Assembly: GCF_036226665.1 (NCBI RefSeq)
Contig: NZ_CP109007.1
Span: forward strand, 3,884,501 to 3,948,500
Direction of reading: 5' to 3'
DNA: 64,000 bases
DNA from: Streptomyces sp. NBC_00691
GTDB lineage: Bacteria > Actinomycetota > Actinomycetes > Streptomycetales > Streptomycetaceae
Of this stretch, positions 50,209-59,034 are shown piece by piece. The notes under the pieces were generated by a model. It was not told the origin of the DNA and made no database searches. It was given only the letters and a program-made list of their open reading frames with translations. Each line of letters starts with the position of its first letter. The first letter of the stretch is position 1. The translations under genes and the position numbers were made by a program.

Positions 50209-50565
50209 CTACGCCAGGCTCGTCCGGGCCAGTTCCACGAACTCCTCGTCCGTCAGACCCAGTTCGCGGGCGTCCGCCGCCGCCTCGCGCAGTCGCGAGA
50301 CCAGGCGGGCGCGGTCGGGGGCGGTGGCGCCGGGGACGATGAGGGCGCCGCGGCCCCGGCGGAGTTCGATGAGGCCCTCCTCGCGGAGCCGCTGGTAGCC
50401 GCGGAGGACGGTGTGGACGTTGACGCCGAGGGAGTCGGCGAGTTCCCGGGCGGCCGGGAGGCGCTCGCCGGGCGCGGCGGAGCCGTCGGCGAGGGCGCCC
50501 CGGACACAGGCGGCGATCTGGTCGCCGAGGGGCACGGCGGAGGCCGGGTCGACACGGAAGAGCAC
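50209..50565 (-). CDS. GntR-family regulator (YtrA-like)
   Basis: 118 residues. GntR HTH (VPLGDQIAACVRGALADGSA, then GERLPAARELADSLGVNVHT) plus a short helical tail, the YtrA-type layout. GTG start at 50565, 2 nt after the DUF1648 gene. The pair is a single operon whose upstream region carries TAGAACAA repeats, likely its own operator. Confidence 0.92.
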   Translation of the reverse strand: MLFRVDPASAVPLGDQIAACVRGALADGSAAPGERLPAARELADSLGVNVHTVLRGYQRLREEGLIELRRGRGALIVPGATAPDRARLVSRLREAAADARELGLTDEEFVELARTSLA

Positions 50566-50567
50566 GG

Positions 50568-51602
50568 TCAGACCTTCCCACGCCGTTCGGCGAGCGTGTT
50601 GAGGAGGGCGACGGCGGTGTGCGCGTCGGGCACGGTGACCGCGAACTCGCGCCCGCCGGTCCGGCGTACGACGAGGGCCTCGCCGGCGTGCAGCACCACG
50701 CCCGTACGCCCGGCCCGGACCCGGTAGCCCCAGCCGCCGTAGTCGGCGAGCACGGCGGCGGTGTCGAGCCGCCGGACGCTCGCGCCCGCGACCTCGTCGA
50801 GCGGCACGCGCACGCGTGGCCGGGAGACGAACGAGGGCCTGACGGTGACGCCGCGCCGGTCGACGGTCACCCGCACGCGGGCGAGGGCCAGCCCCGGCAG
50901 GCCGATGACCAGGCCGAGCAGCGCGAACAGGGCGCCGGGCCAAGGGGCCAGGACCAGGCCGACCGGGACCGCGACGAGGGCCAGGACCGCGAGGACGGTC
51001 AGCGGCCGGGACGTGGTGGCGCGGGTCCAGCCGGCGACCTCGCTCGCGCCGAGCGCGAGCCGGGGCGCGTCGGGCTCGCCCTCGGAGGCGTCCGCTCCCT
51101 CCGAGGCCGGTACGAGGCGGGTCAGCGCCCAGCCCGTGAGGGCGGCCAGGGCGGCGACGGCCGCGCCGAGCGCCAGGTTCGTGAGCGGGGAGACGACCTG
51201 TGCGGGGTCGGGGGCGTCCAGGTTGTCCCGTACGAGGAGGACGAGCAGCGTTCCGGCGAAGCCGGCCGTCGCCCACGCGCCCCAGAGCGCGGTGCGGCGG
51301 ACGAGGGCCGTCCAGCCGGCACCGAGTCCGACGAGCAGGGCGACGCTGACGACGGCGAACGCGGTGCGGCCCGTGAAGCCGTCGGCGCGGCTGCCGTCGA
51401 CCCCGGAGAAGTGGGTGGCGAGAGTGCCGGGGATCCGGTCGTCCCAGACGGCGAGCAGCGTGACGTGGGCGACGAGGGCGAGGACGAACGGGAACGCGGC
51501 GAGCGCGCGAAGGCGGCGTGCGGCCGGAGTCGCCGGTGCCGCGGGTGTCGTCGTGGTGGAGGCCGCCGGAGTGGCGGGTGTGGACGGCCTGGCTCGGTTC
51601 AT
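50568..51602 (-). CDS. DUF1648-like membrane protein
   Basis: 344 residues from the ATG at 51602. An N-terminal Thr/Pro/Ala-rich tail, DUF1648 helix pair (IPGTLATHFSGVDGSRADGF), four more TM helices, and a cytosolic PH-like tail (RVRVPLDEVAGASVRRLDTA). In Streptomyces such genes are paired with GntR regulators. Probably a membrane response factor. GGGAGGG ahead of the start. Confidence 0.85.
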   Translation of the reverse strand: MNRARPSTPATPAASTTTTPAAPATPAARRLRALAAFPFVLALVAHVTLLAVWDDRIPGTLATHFSGVDGSRADGFTGRTAFAVVSVALLVGLGAGWTALVRRTALWGAWATAGFAGTLLVLLVRDNLDAPDPAQVVSPLTNLALGAAVAALAALTGWALTRLVPASEGADASEGEPDAPRLALGASEVAGWTRATTSRPLTVLAVLALVAVPVGLVLAPWPGALFALLGLVIGLPGLALARVRVTVDRRGVTVRPSFVSRPRVRVPLDEVAGASVRRLDTAAVLADYGGWGYRVRAGRTGVVLHAGEALVVRRTGGREFAVTVPDAHTAVALLNTLAERRGKV

Positions 51603-51630
51603 GAGAAACCCTCCCTTGTTCGCACCAGGA

Positions 51631-51662
51631 TAGAACAAGTTGTTTGCACTTCGCTAGAACAA
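51631..51662. promoter_or_regulatory. Probable GntR operator
   Basis: AACAAGTTGTT (51634-51644) is a palindrome and TAGAACAA occurs at 51631 and 51655, 24 bp apart, just upstream of the DUF1648-gntR operon start. AT-rich against the genome background. Confidence 0.65.
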
Positions 51663-51830
51663 CTCGACTTCTCTTCCCGGCGCGGACCGTGCCCACGGGT
51701 TGCCGAACGCGCCGAACGCCGACCGCGGCCCGGCGGCCGCCCCGGGGAACCTGGTCGAGCTGGGCCCGGGAACGCCGACGCGGCGGCGGCCGTGAAGGCC
51801 GCCGCCGCGTCGAGGAGCCGGCCCGGAGCG

Positions 51831-52706
51831 TCAGCCGGCGTTCTCCTCCAGGACCGCGTGCAGCGCCTCCGCGAACTCCGCCGGAGCGCCCTGCTGGCCG
51901 AACTCGCCGCCCAGGAAGCCGCCGTGGTGGCTCGGGAAGACGGCGAGCGGAGTGCCGACGCCCTCGGCGACGGCGACGGCCGCGCGGGCGGCGAAGGTGC
52001 CCTCGGACTCCTTGCCCGCGGCGACGACGATCCGGGTCGGCGCGGCGCGCAGGGCGGGGAAGTCGGGGACGAAGGAGGTGCAGCCGCGCATGTTCTGGCC
52101 GAGCAGCGGGTCGCCGCGCGAGCCGTCGTCCTCGGTCGGCAGGCCGAACGCGGCCGGGGAGGGGACGGGCTCCTCGGCCCAGTTCGCCGGGAACTCGCCC
52201 TTGCGGGCCGTCAGCGCGAGGAACTTGGCCATCGCGGGCCCCCAGCCGTCCCGCAGATAGGTGGCGTGGACGTCCGCGCAGACCCCCAGGACCGCCTCGC
52301 GGTCCGGGACGACCTGGGCGGTCGGGGGCTCGTGCGCGACCAGGGTGTGCACCAGGTCGCCGCGCCGGGCGACCAGCGCGAGGGCGTTGACCGCGCCGCC
52401 ACTGCTCGCGAAGACGTCCACGGGACCGGCGCCGAGCGCCTCGATCAGCCGGGCCAGGTCGTCGGCGTGCTCCTCGGGGAGCGTCTCCGCCGCGCCGTCG
52501 GTGCGCTCGCTGCGGGACACCCCGCGCGGGTCGTACGTCACGACGGTCCGGTCGGCGAAGTGGGAGGCGAGCGTGGTGAAGCCGGTGGCGTCCATCGGGG
52601 AGCCGATCAGCAGCAGGGGGCGCTCGCCGGTGCCGGTGCCGGTGCGTACGTCGTAGCGCAGGGTCGCGCCGGCGGTGTCCAGGGCGCGGGTGTCGGTCTC
52701 GACCAT
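51831..52706 (-). CDS. Alpha/beta-fold hydrolase
   Basis: 291 residues. LIGSPMDATGFTTLASHF near the start, YDPRGVSRSER, nucleophile elbow VFASSGGAVNALAL (Ser), acid region VVAAGKESEGTF and a C-terminal His in FPSHHGGFLGGEF. The full triad is present. Closest in look to actinobacterial hydrolases of the peptidase S33 sort; substrate unknown. Its promoter region faces the ABC-F remnant. Confidence 0.87.
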   Translation of the reverse strand: MVETDTRALDTAGATLRYDVRTGTGTGERPLLLIGSPMDATGFTTLASHFADRTVVTYDPRGVSRSERTDGAAETLPEEHADDLARLIEALGAGPVDVFASSGGAVNALALVARRGDLVHTLVAHEPPTAQVVPDREAVLGVCADVHATYLRDGWGPAMAKFLALTARKGEFPANWAEEPVPSPAAFGLPTEDDGSRGDPLLGQNMRGCTSFVPDFPALRAAPTRIVVAAGKESEGTFAARAAVAVAEGVGTPLAVFPSHHGGFLGGEFGQQGAPAEFAEALHAVLEENAG

Positions 52707-52850
52707 GGTCGTCTCCTCGGTGGTGGGCCGTGCGGCTGTTCATGGGGGTAGACCCCCGGCCCCACCGGAACTCATCGGTCGCGCACGGCCTCCGGGGGTC
52801 TTCTTCCGCCGCCCGGCCGGGCGGCCGCGACCGTCCGGCACACCGCCCCC

Positions 52851-53275
52851 GTGTCACGGCCGGAACCGCCCCGCGCGGGCACGGTGGAGGTGCCTGTCCG
52901 GGTGGGAACGCTCCGTCAGGAGACAGCCCCGCCCACCGACCCCCGTACGGTGGGCGAGGCCTTCGGAGCGGACCGCGCGGACGAACTGCTCGCCCTCGGT
53001 CTCTTCTCCGCCGGGGACCTGAGAACCCCGGTCCGGTATCTGTCGACAGGACAGCGCCGGAAGCTCGAACTGGCGCGTCTCGTCACCGAACCGGCCGATC
53101 TGCTCCTCCTCGACGAGCCGACCAGCCATCTGGCCCCGGCGCTCGTGGAGGAGATCGAGGCCGCGCTCGCGCACTACCCGGGCACGCTGGTCGTGGTCAC
53201 CCACGACCGGCGCCTCAGGGAGGGCTTGCGGGGCCGCCGCCTGGAACTGGCACCGGCCCCCGCCCTGGTGAGGAG
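52851..53275 (+). pseudogene. C-terminal fragment of an ABC-F ATPase
   Basis: Residues of the second nucleotide-binding domain of an ABC-F protein are readable: LSTGQRRKLELARLV (signature), LLLLDEPTSHLAP (Walker B), VVVTHDRRLREGL (switch His). Walker A and the whole first half are missing, and the frame runs into cobN antisense. It is a remnant of a translation-factor or resistance gene. Confidence 0.8.
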
Positions 53276-56200
53276 CTACTCCTCGTCGGAGGAGCCTTCG
53301 AGGTCGCCCTCGGTCTCCAGGAACACCTGGCGCAGCGCGGCCAGGGTCTCCGGGTCGGGCTTCTCCCACATGCCGCGCGACTCGGCCTCCAGGAGGCGCT
53401 CCGCGATGCCGTGCAGGGCCCAGGGGTTGGCCTCCTTCAGGAAGGCCTGGTTCTCCGCGTCGAGGACGTACTCCTGGGTGAGCTTGTCGTACATCCAGTC
53501 GGCGACGACTCCGGTCGTGGCGTCGTACCCGAAGAGGTAGTCGACGGTCGCCGCCAGCTCGAACGCGCCCTTGTAGCCGTGGCGGCGCATCGCCTCGATC
53601 CAGCGCGGGTTGACCACGCGGGCGCGGAAGACCCGGGAGGTCTCCTCGACGAGCGTCCGGGTGCGGACGGTCTCGGGGCGGGTGGAGTCGCCGATGTACG
53701 CCTCGGGGGCCGTGCCCTTGAGCGCGCGGACGGTCGCCACCATGCCGCCGTGGTACTGGAAGTAGTCGTCGGAGTCGGCGATGTCGTGCTCGCGGGTGTC
53801 GGTGTTCTTCGCGGCCACCGCGATCCGCTTGTACGCCGTCTCCATCTCCTCGCGCGCCGGGCGGCCTTCGAGCCCGCGCCCGTAGGCGTAGCCGCCCCAG
53901 ACCGTGTACACCTCGGCGAGGTCGGCGTCGGTGCGCCAGTCGCGGGAGTCGATCAGCTGGAGGATGCCCGCGCCGTACGTGCCCGGCCGGGAGCCGAAGA
54001 TACGGGTCGTCGCCCGCCGCTCGTCGCCGTGCTCGGCGAGGTCGGCCTGCGCGTGCGCCCGGACGTAGTTGTCCTCGGCGGACTCGCCCTCCAGGCCGGC
54101 GACCAGCCGTACGGCGTCGTCGAGGAGACCGATGACGTGCGGGAACGCGTCCCGGAAGAAGCCCGAGATGCGCAGGGTGACATCGACGCGCGGGCGGCCG
54201 AGTTCGGCGAGCGGGATCGGCTCCAGGCCGTTCACCCGGCGCGAGGCCTCGTCCCACAGCGGGCGGACGCCGAGGAGGGCGAGCGCCTCGGCGACGTCGT
54301 CGCCGGCGGTGCGCATCGCGCTGGTGCCCCACAGGGAGAGGCCCACGGACGTCGGCCACTCGCCGTTGTCGGTGCGGTAGCGCTCCAGGAGCGAGTCGGC
54401 GAGCGCCTGCCCGGTCTCCCAGGCGAGCCGGGACGGCACGGCCTTCGGGTCGACCGAGTAGAAGTTCCGGCCGGTCGGCAGGACGTTGACCAGTCCGCGC
54501 AGCGGGGAGCCGGACGGGCCGGCCGGGACGAAGCCGCCGTTCAGGGCGTGCACGGCGTGGCTGAGCTCGTCGGTGGTGGCGGCCAGGCGCGGCACGACCT
54601 GCTCGCAGGCGAAGCGGAGCACGGCGTGGACCTCGGCGCCGTACGCGGCGGCCACGGCCGCGATCGCGTCCACGGACCAGTCCGCCGCCTCCATGGCCTC
54701 GACCAGCTCGCGGGCCTTGGCCTCCGCCTCGTCGGCGGTGGTGCGGGTGGCGGCCGACTCGTCGAGACCGAGGGCCTCCCGCAGACCGGGCAGCGCCTGG
54801 GTGCCGCCCCAGATCTGGCGGGCGCGCAGGATGGAGAGGACCAGGTTGACCCGGGCCTCGCCCTCCGGGGCGCCGCCGAGGACGTGCAGACCGTCGCGGA
54901 TCTGGGCGTCCTTGACCTCGCACAGCCAGCCGTCGACGTGCAGCAGGAAGTCGTCGAAGCCGTCGTCCTCGGGCCGCTGCTCCAGACCCAGGTCGTGGTC
55001 GAGCTTCGCGGCCTGGATCAGCGTCCAGATCTGGGCGCGGATCGCGGGCAGCTTCGCCGGGTCCATGGAGGAGATCTGCGCGTACTCGTCGAGCAGCTGC
55101 TCCAGGCGCGCGATGTCGCCGTAGGAGTCGGCGCGGGCCATCGGCGGCACCAGGTGGTCGACGAGCGTGGCGTGCACCCGGCGCTTGGCCTGGGTGCCCT
55201 CGCCCGGGTCGTTGACCAGGAACGGGTAGATCAGCGGGATGTCGCCGAGCGCGGCGTCGGGGCCGCAGGCGGCGGACAGGCCGGCGTTCTTGCCGGGCAG
55301 CCACTCCAGGTTGCCGTGCTTGCCCAGGTGGACCATGGCGTCGGCGCCGAAGCCGCCGTCCTCGGCGCGGGCGGCGATCCAGCGGTAGGCGGCCAGGTAG
55401 TGGTGGGACGGCGGGAGATCGGGGTCGTGGTAGATCGCGATCGGGTTCTCGCCGAAGCCGCGCGGCGGCTGAATGAGGATCAGGAGGTTCCCGCGCCGCA
55501 GCGCGGCGAGGACGATGTCGCCCTCCGGGTTGCGGGACCGGTCCAGGAACATCTCGCCGGGCGCCGGGCCCCAGTGCTCCTCGACATGGGTCCGCAGCTC
55601 CTCGGGGAGCGTCGCGTACCAGCGCTTGTAGTCGGCGGCCGGGATGCGGACCGGGTTCCTGGCGAGCTGCTCCTCCGTCAGCCAGTCCTGGTCGTGACCG
55701 CCGGCCTCGATGAGGGCGTAGATCAGCTCGTCGCCGTCGCCGGAGACGAGGCCGGGAAGGTCGGCCTCGGGGCCGAAGTCGTAGCCCTCGGCGATCAGCC
55801 GGCGCAGCAGCGAGACGGCGGAGGCGGGGGTGTCGAGGCCGACGGCGTTGCCGATGCGGGAGTGCTTCGTCGGGTACGCGGAGAGGACGAGCGCCAGCCT
55901 CTTCTCGGCGTTCGGGATGTGCCGGAGGCGGGCGTGCCGTACGGCGATCCCGGCGACGCGGGCCGCGCGCTCGGTGTCGGCGACGTACGCGGGCAGCCCG
56001 TCCTCGTCGATCTCCTTGAAGGAGAACGGCACGGTGATGAGCCGGCCGTCGAACTCGGGGACGGCGACCTGGCTGGCGGCGTCCAGCGGGGAGAGGCCCT
56101 CGTCGTTCTCCTCCCAGGCGGCGCGCGAACCGGTCAGGCAGAGGGCTTGCAGGATCGGTACGTCGAGCGCGGCCAGCGCGCCCGCGTCCCAGGCCTCCTC

Positions 56201-56887
56201 GTCGCCGCCGGCCTGTGCCTCGGCGGGCTTGGTGCCGCCCGCCGCGAGGACGGTGGTGACGATCGCGTCGGCGGTGCGGAGGCGGTCGAGCAGCTCCGGC
56301 TCGGGGGCGCGCAGGGAGGTCACGTACAGCGGGAGGGCCTGGGCGCCGGTGTCCTCGATCGCCTCGCACAGCGCGTCGACGAAGGCGGTGTTTCCGCTCA
56401 TGTGGTGGGCGCGGTAGTAGAGCACGGCGACGGTCGGGCCGGTCGTGGTGCGGGCGGTGCGTTCCAGCGGGCCCCAGGTGGGGGCGGCCGCCGGGGACTC
56501 GAAGCCGTGCCCGGTGAGCAGGACGGTGTCGGAGAGGAAGCGGGCCAGCTGCTCCAGGTTGGCGGGGCCGCCGTGCGCGAGGTAGGCGTGCGCCTCGGTG
56601 GCGACGCCGACGGGGACGGTGGACGCCTCCATCAGCTGGGCGTCGGGGGCCTGTTCGCCGCTGAGGACCACCACCGGCTTTCCGGCGGCGCGCAGGGCGT
56701 CGAGGCCCTCCTCCCAGGAGCGGAGGCCGCCGAGGAGGCGGACGACGACGAGTTCGGCCTCGGCCAGGAGGCCGGCCAGTTCGGTGAGGGGGAGACGGGC
56801 GGGGTTGGCGAAGCGGTACTCCACCGGGCCGCCGGCCGCGCGGGCGCTGAGCAGGTCGGTGTCGGAGTGCGACAGCAGCAGAAGCAT
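53276..56887 (-). CDS. cobN: Cobaltochelatase subunit CobN
   Basis: 1203 residues, the expected length. LLLSHSDTDLLSA at the start; the CobN/BchH core has VDALCEAIEDTGAQALPLYV, GFGENPIAIYHDPDLPPSHH, VHLGKHGNLEWLPGKN and GRNFYSVDPKAVPSRLAWE. The C-terminal half includes RNPEGDIVLA and the FLKEANPWALHGIAERLLEA conserved tail. It inserts cobalt into hydrogenobyrinate diamide with CobS/CobT (not in window). A B12 riboswitch precedes it. Confidence 0.97.
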   Translation of the reverse strand: MLLLLSHSDTDLLSARAAGGPVEYRFANPARLPLTELAGLLAEAELVVVRLLGGLRSWEEGLDALRAAGKPVVVLSGEQAPDAQLMEASTVPVGVATEAHAYLAHGGPANLEQLARFLSDTVLLTGHGFESPAAAPTWGPLERTARTTTGPTVAVLYYRAHHMSGNTAFVDALCEAIEDTGAQALPLYVTSLRAPEPELLDRLRTADAIVTTVLAAGGTKPAEAQAGGDEEAWDAGALAALDVPILQALCLTGSRAAWEENDEGLSPLDAASQVAVPEFDGRLITVPFSFKEIDEDGLPAYVADTERAARVAGIAVRHARLRHIPNAEKRLALVLSAYPTKHSRIGNAVGLDTPASAVSLLRRLIAEGYDFGPEADLPGLVSGDGDELIYALIEAGGHDQDWLTEEQLARNPVRIPAADYKRWYATLPEELRTHVEEHWGPAPGEMFLDRSRNPEGDIVLAALRRGNLLILIQPPRGFGENPIAIYHDPDLPPSHHYLAAYRWIAARAEDGGFGADAMVHLGKHGNLEWLPGKNAGLSAACGPDAALGDIPLIYPFLVNDPGEGTQAKRRVHATLVDHLVPPMARADSYGDIARLEQLLDEYAQISSMDPAKLPAIRAQIWTLIQAAKLDHDLGLEQRPEDDGFDDFLLHVDGWLCEVKDAQIRDGLHVLGGAPEGEARVNLVLSILRARQIWGGTQALPGLREALGLDESAATRTTADEAEAKARELVEAMEAADWSVDAIAAVAAAYGAEVHAVLRFACEQVVPRLAATTDELSHAVHALNGGFVPAGPSGSPLRGLVNVLPTGRNFYSVDPKAVPSRLAWETGQALADSLLERYRTDNGEWPTSVGLSLWGTSAMRTAGDDVAEALALLGVRPLWDEASRRVNGLEPIPLAELGRPRVDVTLRISGFFRDAFPHVIGLLDDAVRLVAGLEGESAEDNYVRAHAQADLAEHGDERRATTRIFGSRPGTYGAGILQLIDSRDWRTDADLAEVYTVWGGYAYGRGLEGRPAREEMETAYKRIAVAAKNTDTREHDIADSDDYFQYHGGMVATVRALKGTAPEAYIGDSTRPETVRTRTLVEETSRVFRARVVNPRWIEAMRRHGYKGAFELAATVDYLFGYDATTGVVADWMYDKLTQEYVLDAENQAFLKEANPWALHGIAERLLEAESRGMWEKPDPETLAALRQVFLETEGDLEGSSDEE

Positions 56888-56935
56888 GGCGAGCGCAGGC
56901 CTTCCTCGGGGTTGTCCGCGCCCCGGGTGGTCGTG

Positions 56936-57062
56936 TGGATTGGCGGGAGTTCCTGACTCACCCGTTCCGGTTCGTGCCGAGGCACGTCCGGTACGGGCTC
57001 ACAGTGGCGGGACCGCGCCGGATTCTCACCGGGCTTCCTCCCCGGGGTCCTGGGACCCCATG
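56936..57062 (-). promoter_or_regulatory. Cobalamin (B12) riboswitch upstream of cobN
   Basis: Read on the minus strand, the core GAAGCCCGGTGAGAATCCGG and CGCGGTCCCGCCACTGT is followed by GAGTCAGGAACTCCCGCC, which is the B12 box. It fits the class I cobalamin aptamer in the cobN leader, so adenosylcobalamin represses cobN. It lies between cobN and the divergent cobG. Confidence 0.9.
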
Positions 57063-57166
57063 CCGTCTGCATAGTAGATCGTGCGGTCGGCGGGCCGGGA
57101 GGAGCCGGGGAGTCGGCCGGATCACACCCGGTGGTCGGCCGGTTCCCCGTCGGTATGCTCGCCGCC

Positions 57167-58384
57167 ATGCCGCCCACCCCGCCCCCGACGCCCGAACCGG
57201 GCGAACCTCGTATACGGGACCGTGGCGACGCGTGCCCCGGGGCGCTGCGCCTGCACTCCGCCGACGACGGCCGCCTCGCCCGACTCCGCCTGCCCGGCGG
57301 CCGCTTGACGTCCCGTCAGGTCGAGACCCTGGCGGACGCGGCGGAGACCCTGGGCGACGGACGGCTCAGCATCACCTCACGCGGCAACGCCGAGCTGCGC
57401 GGCCTCGGCGACGACTGCGGGGCCGAGCTGGCGGCACTCCTCGACGAGGCGGGCCTGCTGCCCTCCCCCACCCACGAACGCGTCCGCAACATCGTCGCCT
57501 CCCCGGCCTCCGGCCTCGACGGACTCGGCGCCGCCGACGCACAGTTGTGGGCCCGCGAGCTGGACACCCACCTGCGCTCCGCGCCCTGGGCGGCGGCGCT
57601 CTCCGGCCGGTTCCTCTTCGTCCTCGACGACGGACGCGGCGACGTCGCCGGGCTCGGCGGGGATGTGACCTTGGTCGCAGTCGGCGGCGGAGAGGCCGAG
57701 CTGCACGTCGGCGGCCGGGCCGTCCGGCTCGCGAGCTCCGACGCGCCCGGCGCGGCCCTCGCGGTGGCGGGCGGCTTCCTGGACACGGCACGCAGGGCCG
57801 GAACCGGGGCCTGGCGGGTCCGCGAACTCCCCGAGGGGTACGCGGTGGACGTGGCGGCCTCGGGGGTGGGGTCCGAGCCCGTCCCCACGCCGGAACTTCC
57901 CCAGGGCCCTCCGCTCACCCCCGGAATCCTCGGGCCCGCCGCCCTCTCCGTCCTCGCCCCGCTCGGTCGCCTCACCGCCGCCCAGCTGCGGGCGCTGCTC
58001 CCCGCCGAAGAGGTCCGGCTGACGCCCTGGCGCGGCGTCGTCGTGGCCGGGGCCGGCGCCGACCGGCTGCCCGCCCTCGACGCCGCCGGGCTCGTCACCC
58101 GCCCCGACTCCCCCTGGGCCGGTGTCACCGCCTGCACCGGGCGGCCCGGCTGCGCCAAGTCCCTCGCCGACGTCCGCGCCGACGCCGCCCCCGGGCCCGG
58201 CACGCACCCCGGGCCCCCCGGCCTGCCCGTGCACTTCTCCGGGTGCGAGCGCCGCTGCGGACACCCGCACGGCACCTGGACCGACGTCCTCGCCACCGCC
58301 GACGGCGCCTACCTGGTGGACGGCGTCCCCACCCCCCGTACCGCCCTGCCCGGAGCCGTGACCGCGGCCCGCACGACGAGATGA
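57167..58384 (+). CDS. cobG: Precorrin-3B synthase CobG
   Basis: 405 residues. Two ferrodoxin-like halves of the nitrite/sulfite reductase kind, and the siroheme/4Fe-4S motif CTGRPGCAKSLADV with FSGCERRCGHPHG. It makes the ring-contraction-ready hydroxylactone precorrin-3B using oxygen, the signature enzyme of the aerobic route. Start uncertain (candidates 57131, 57155, 57167); TATGCT 57154-57159 may be a -10, making a leaderless mRNA from 57167. Stop overlaps cobH. Confidence 0.92.
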   Translation: MPPTPPPTPEPGEPRIRDRGDACPGALRLHSADDGRLARLRLPGGRLTSRQVETLADAAETLGDGRLSITSRGNAELRGLGDDCGAELAALLDEAGLLPSPTHERVRNIVASPASGLDGLGAADAQLWARELDTHLRSAPWAAALSGRFLFVLDDGRGDVAGLGGDVTLVAVGGGEAELHVGGRAVRLASSDAPGAALAVAGGFLDTARRAGTGAWRVRELPEGYAVDVAASGVGSEPVPTPELPQGPPLTPGILGPAALSVLAPLGRLTAAQLRALLPAEEVRLTPWRGVVVAGAGADRLPALDAAGLVTRPDSPWAGVTACTGRPGCAKSLADVRADAAPGPGTHPGPPGLPVHFSGCERRCGHPHGTWTDVLATADGAYLVDGVPTPRTALPGAVTAARTTR

Positions 58385-59034
58385 GCGAGAGCAACAGGAT
58401 GTTCGACTACGAGAAGGACGGGGCGGAGATCTACCGCCGGTCCTTTGCCACGATCCGCGCCGAGGCGGATCTGGCGGGCCTGCCCGCCGACGTCGCCCAG
58501 GTGGCGGTCCGGATGATCCACGCCTGCGGCATGACCGACCTCGTACGCGACATCGCCTGGTCGCCGCGGGTCGTCACGAACGCCCGCGCCGCCCTCCGGG
58601 CCGGGGCGCCGATCCTCTGCGACGCGCAGATGGTCGCGAGCGGAGTCACCCGGCGCCGGCTGCCCGCCGACAACGAGGTGATCTGCACCCTCTCGGACCC
58701 GTCCGTGCCTGCCCTCGCCGCCGACCTCGGCACCACCCGCTCGGCCGCCGCCCTCGAACTGTGGCGGGACCGCCTCGAAGGCTCCGTCGTCGCCATCGGC
58801 AACGCGCCGACCGCCCTCTTCCACCTCCTGCAGATGGTCGCGGAAGGAGCCGGGAGGCCGGCCGCCGTCCTCGGCATACCGGTCGGCTTCATCGGCGCCG
58901 CGGAGTCCAAGGACGCCCTGGCCGAGCAGGGCCTGGGCCTCGACTACCTCGTCGTCCGGGGCCGTCGCGGCGGCAGCGCGATGACGGCCGCCGCGATCAA
59001 CGCGATCGCCCACGAAGCGGAGATCCAGAAGTGA
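58381..59034 (+). CDS. cobH: Precorrin-8X methylmutase CobH
   Basis: 217 residues. IRAEADLAGLPADVAQVAVR, MIHACGMTDLV (catalytic His), ILCDAQMVASGVTRR and GIPVGFIGAAESK are the family motifs. It moves the C11 methyl group to C12 to make hydrogenobyrinate. ATGA overlap with cobG and GTGA overlap with cobIJ, so cobG-cobH-cobIJ are translationally coupled. Confidence 0.96.
   Translation: MSESNRMFDYEKDGAEIYRRSFATIRAEADLAGLPADVAQVAVRMIHACGMTDLVRDIAWSPRVVTNARAALRAGAPILCDAQMVASGVTRRRLPADNEVICTLSDPSVPALAADLGTTRSAAALELWRDRLEGSVVAIGNAPTALFHLLQMVAEGAGRPAAVLGIPVGFIGAAESKDALAEQGLGLDYLVVRGRRGGSAMTAAAINAIAHEAEIQK

Noticed and set aside
52730..56956. 1408-codon plus-strand open frame opposite cobN
   Set aside because: Antisense shadow of cobN with repetitive Gly/Arg/Leu composition and no domain. 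Only the ABC-F remnant before 53275, in another frame, is meaningful.
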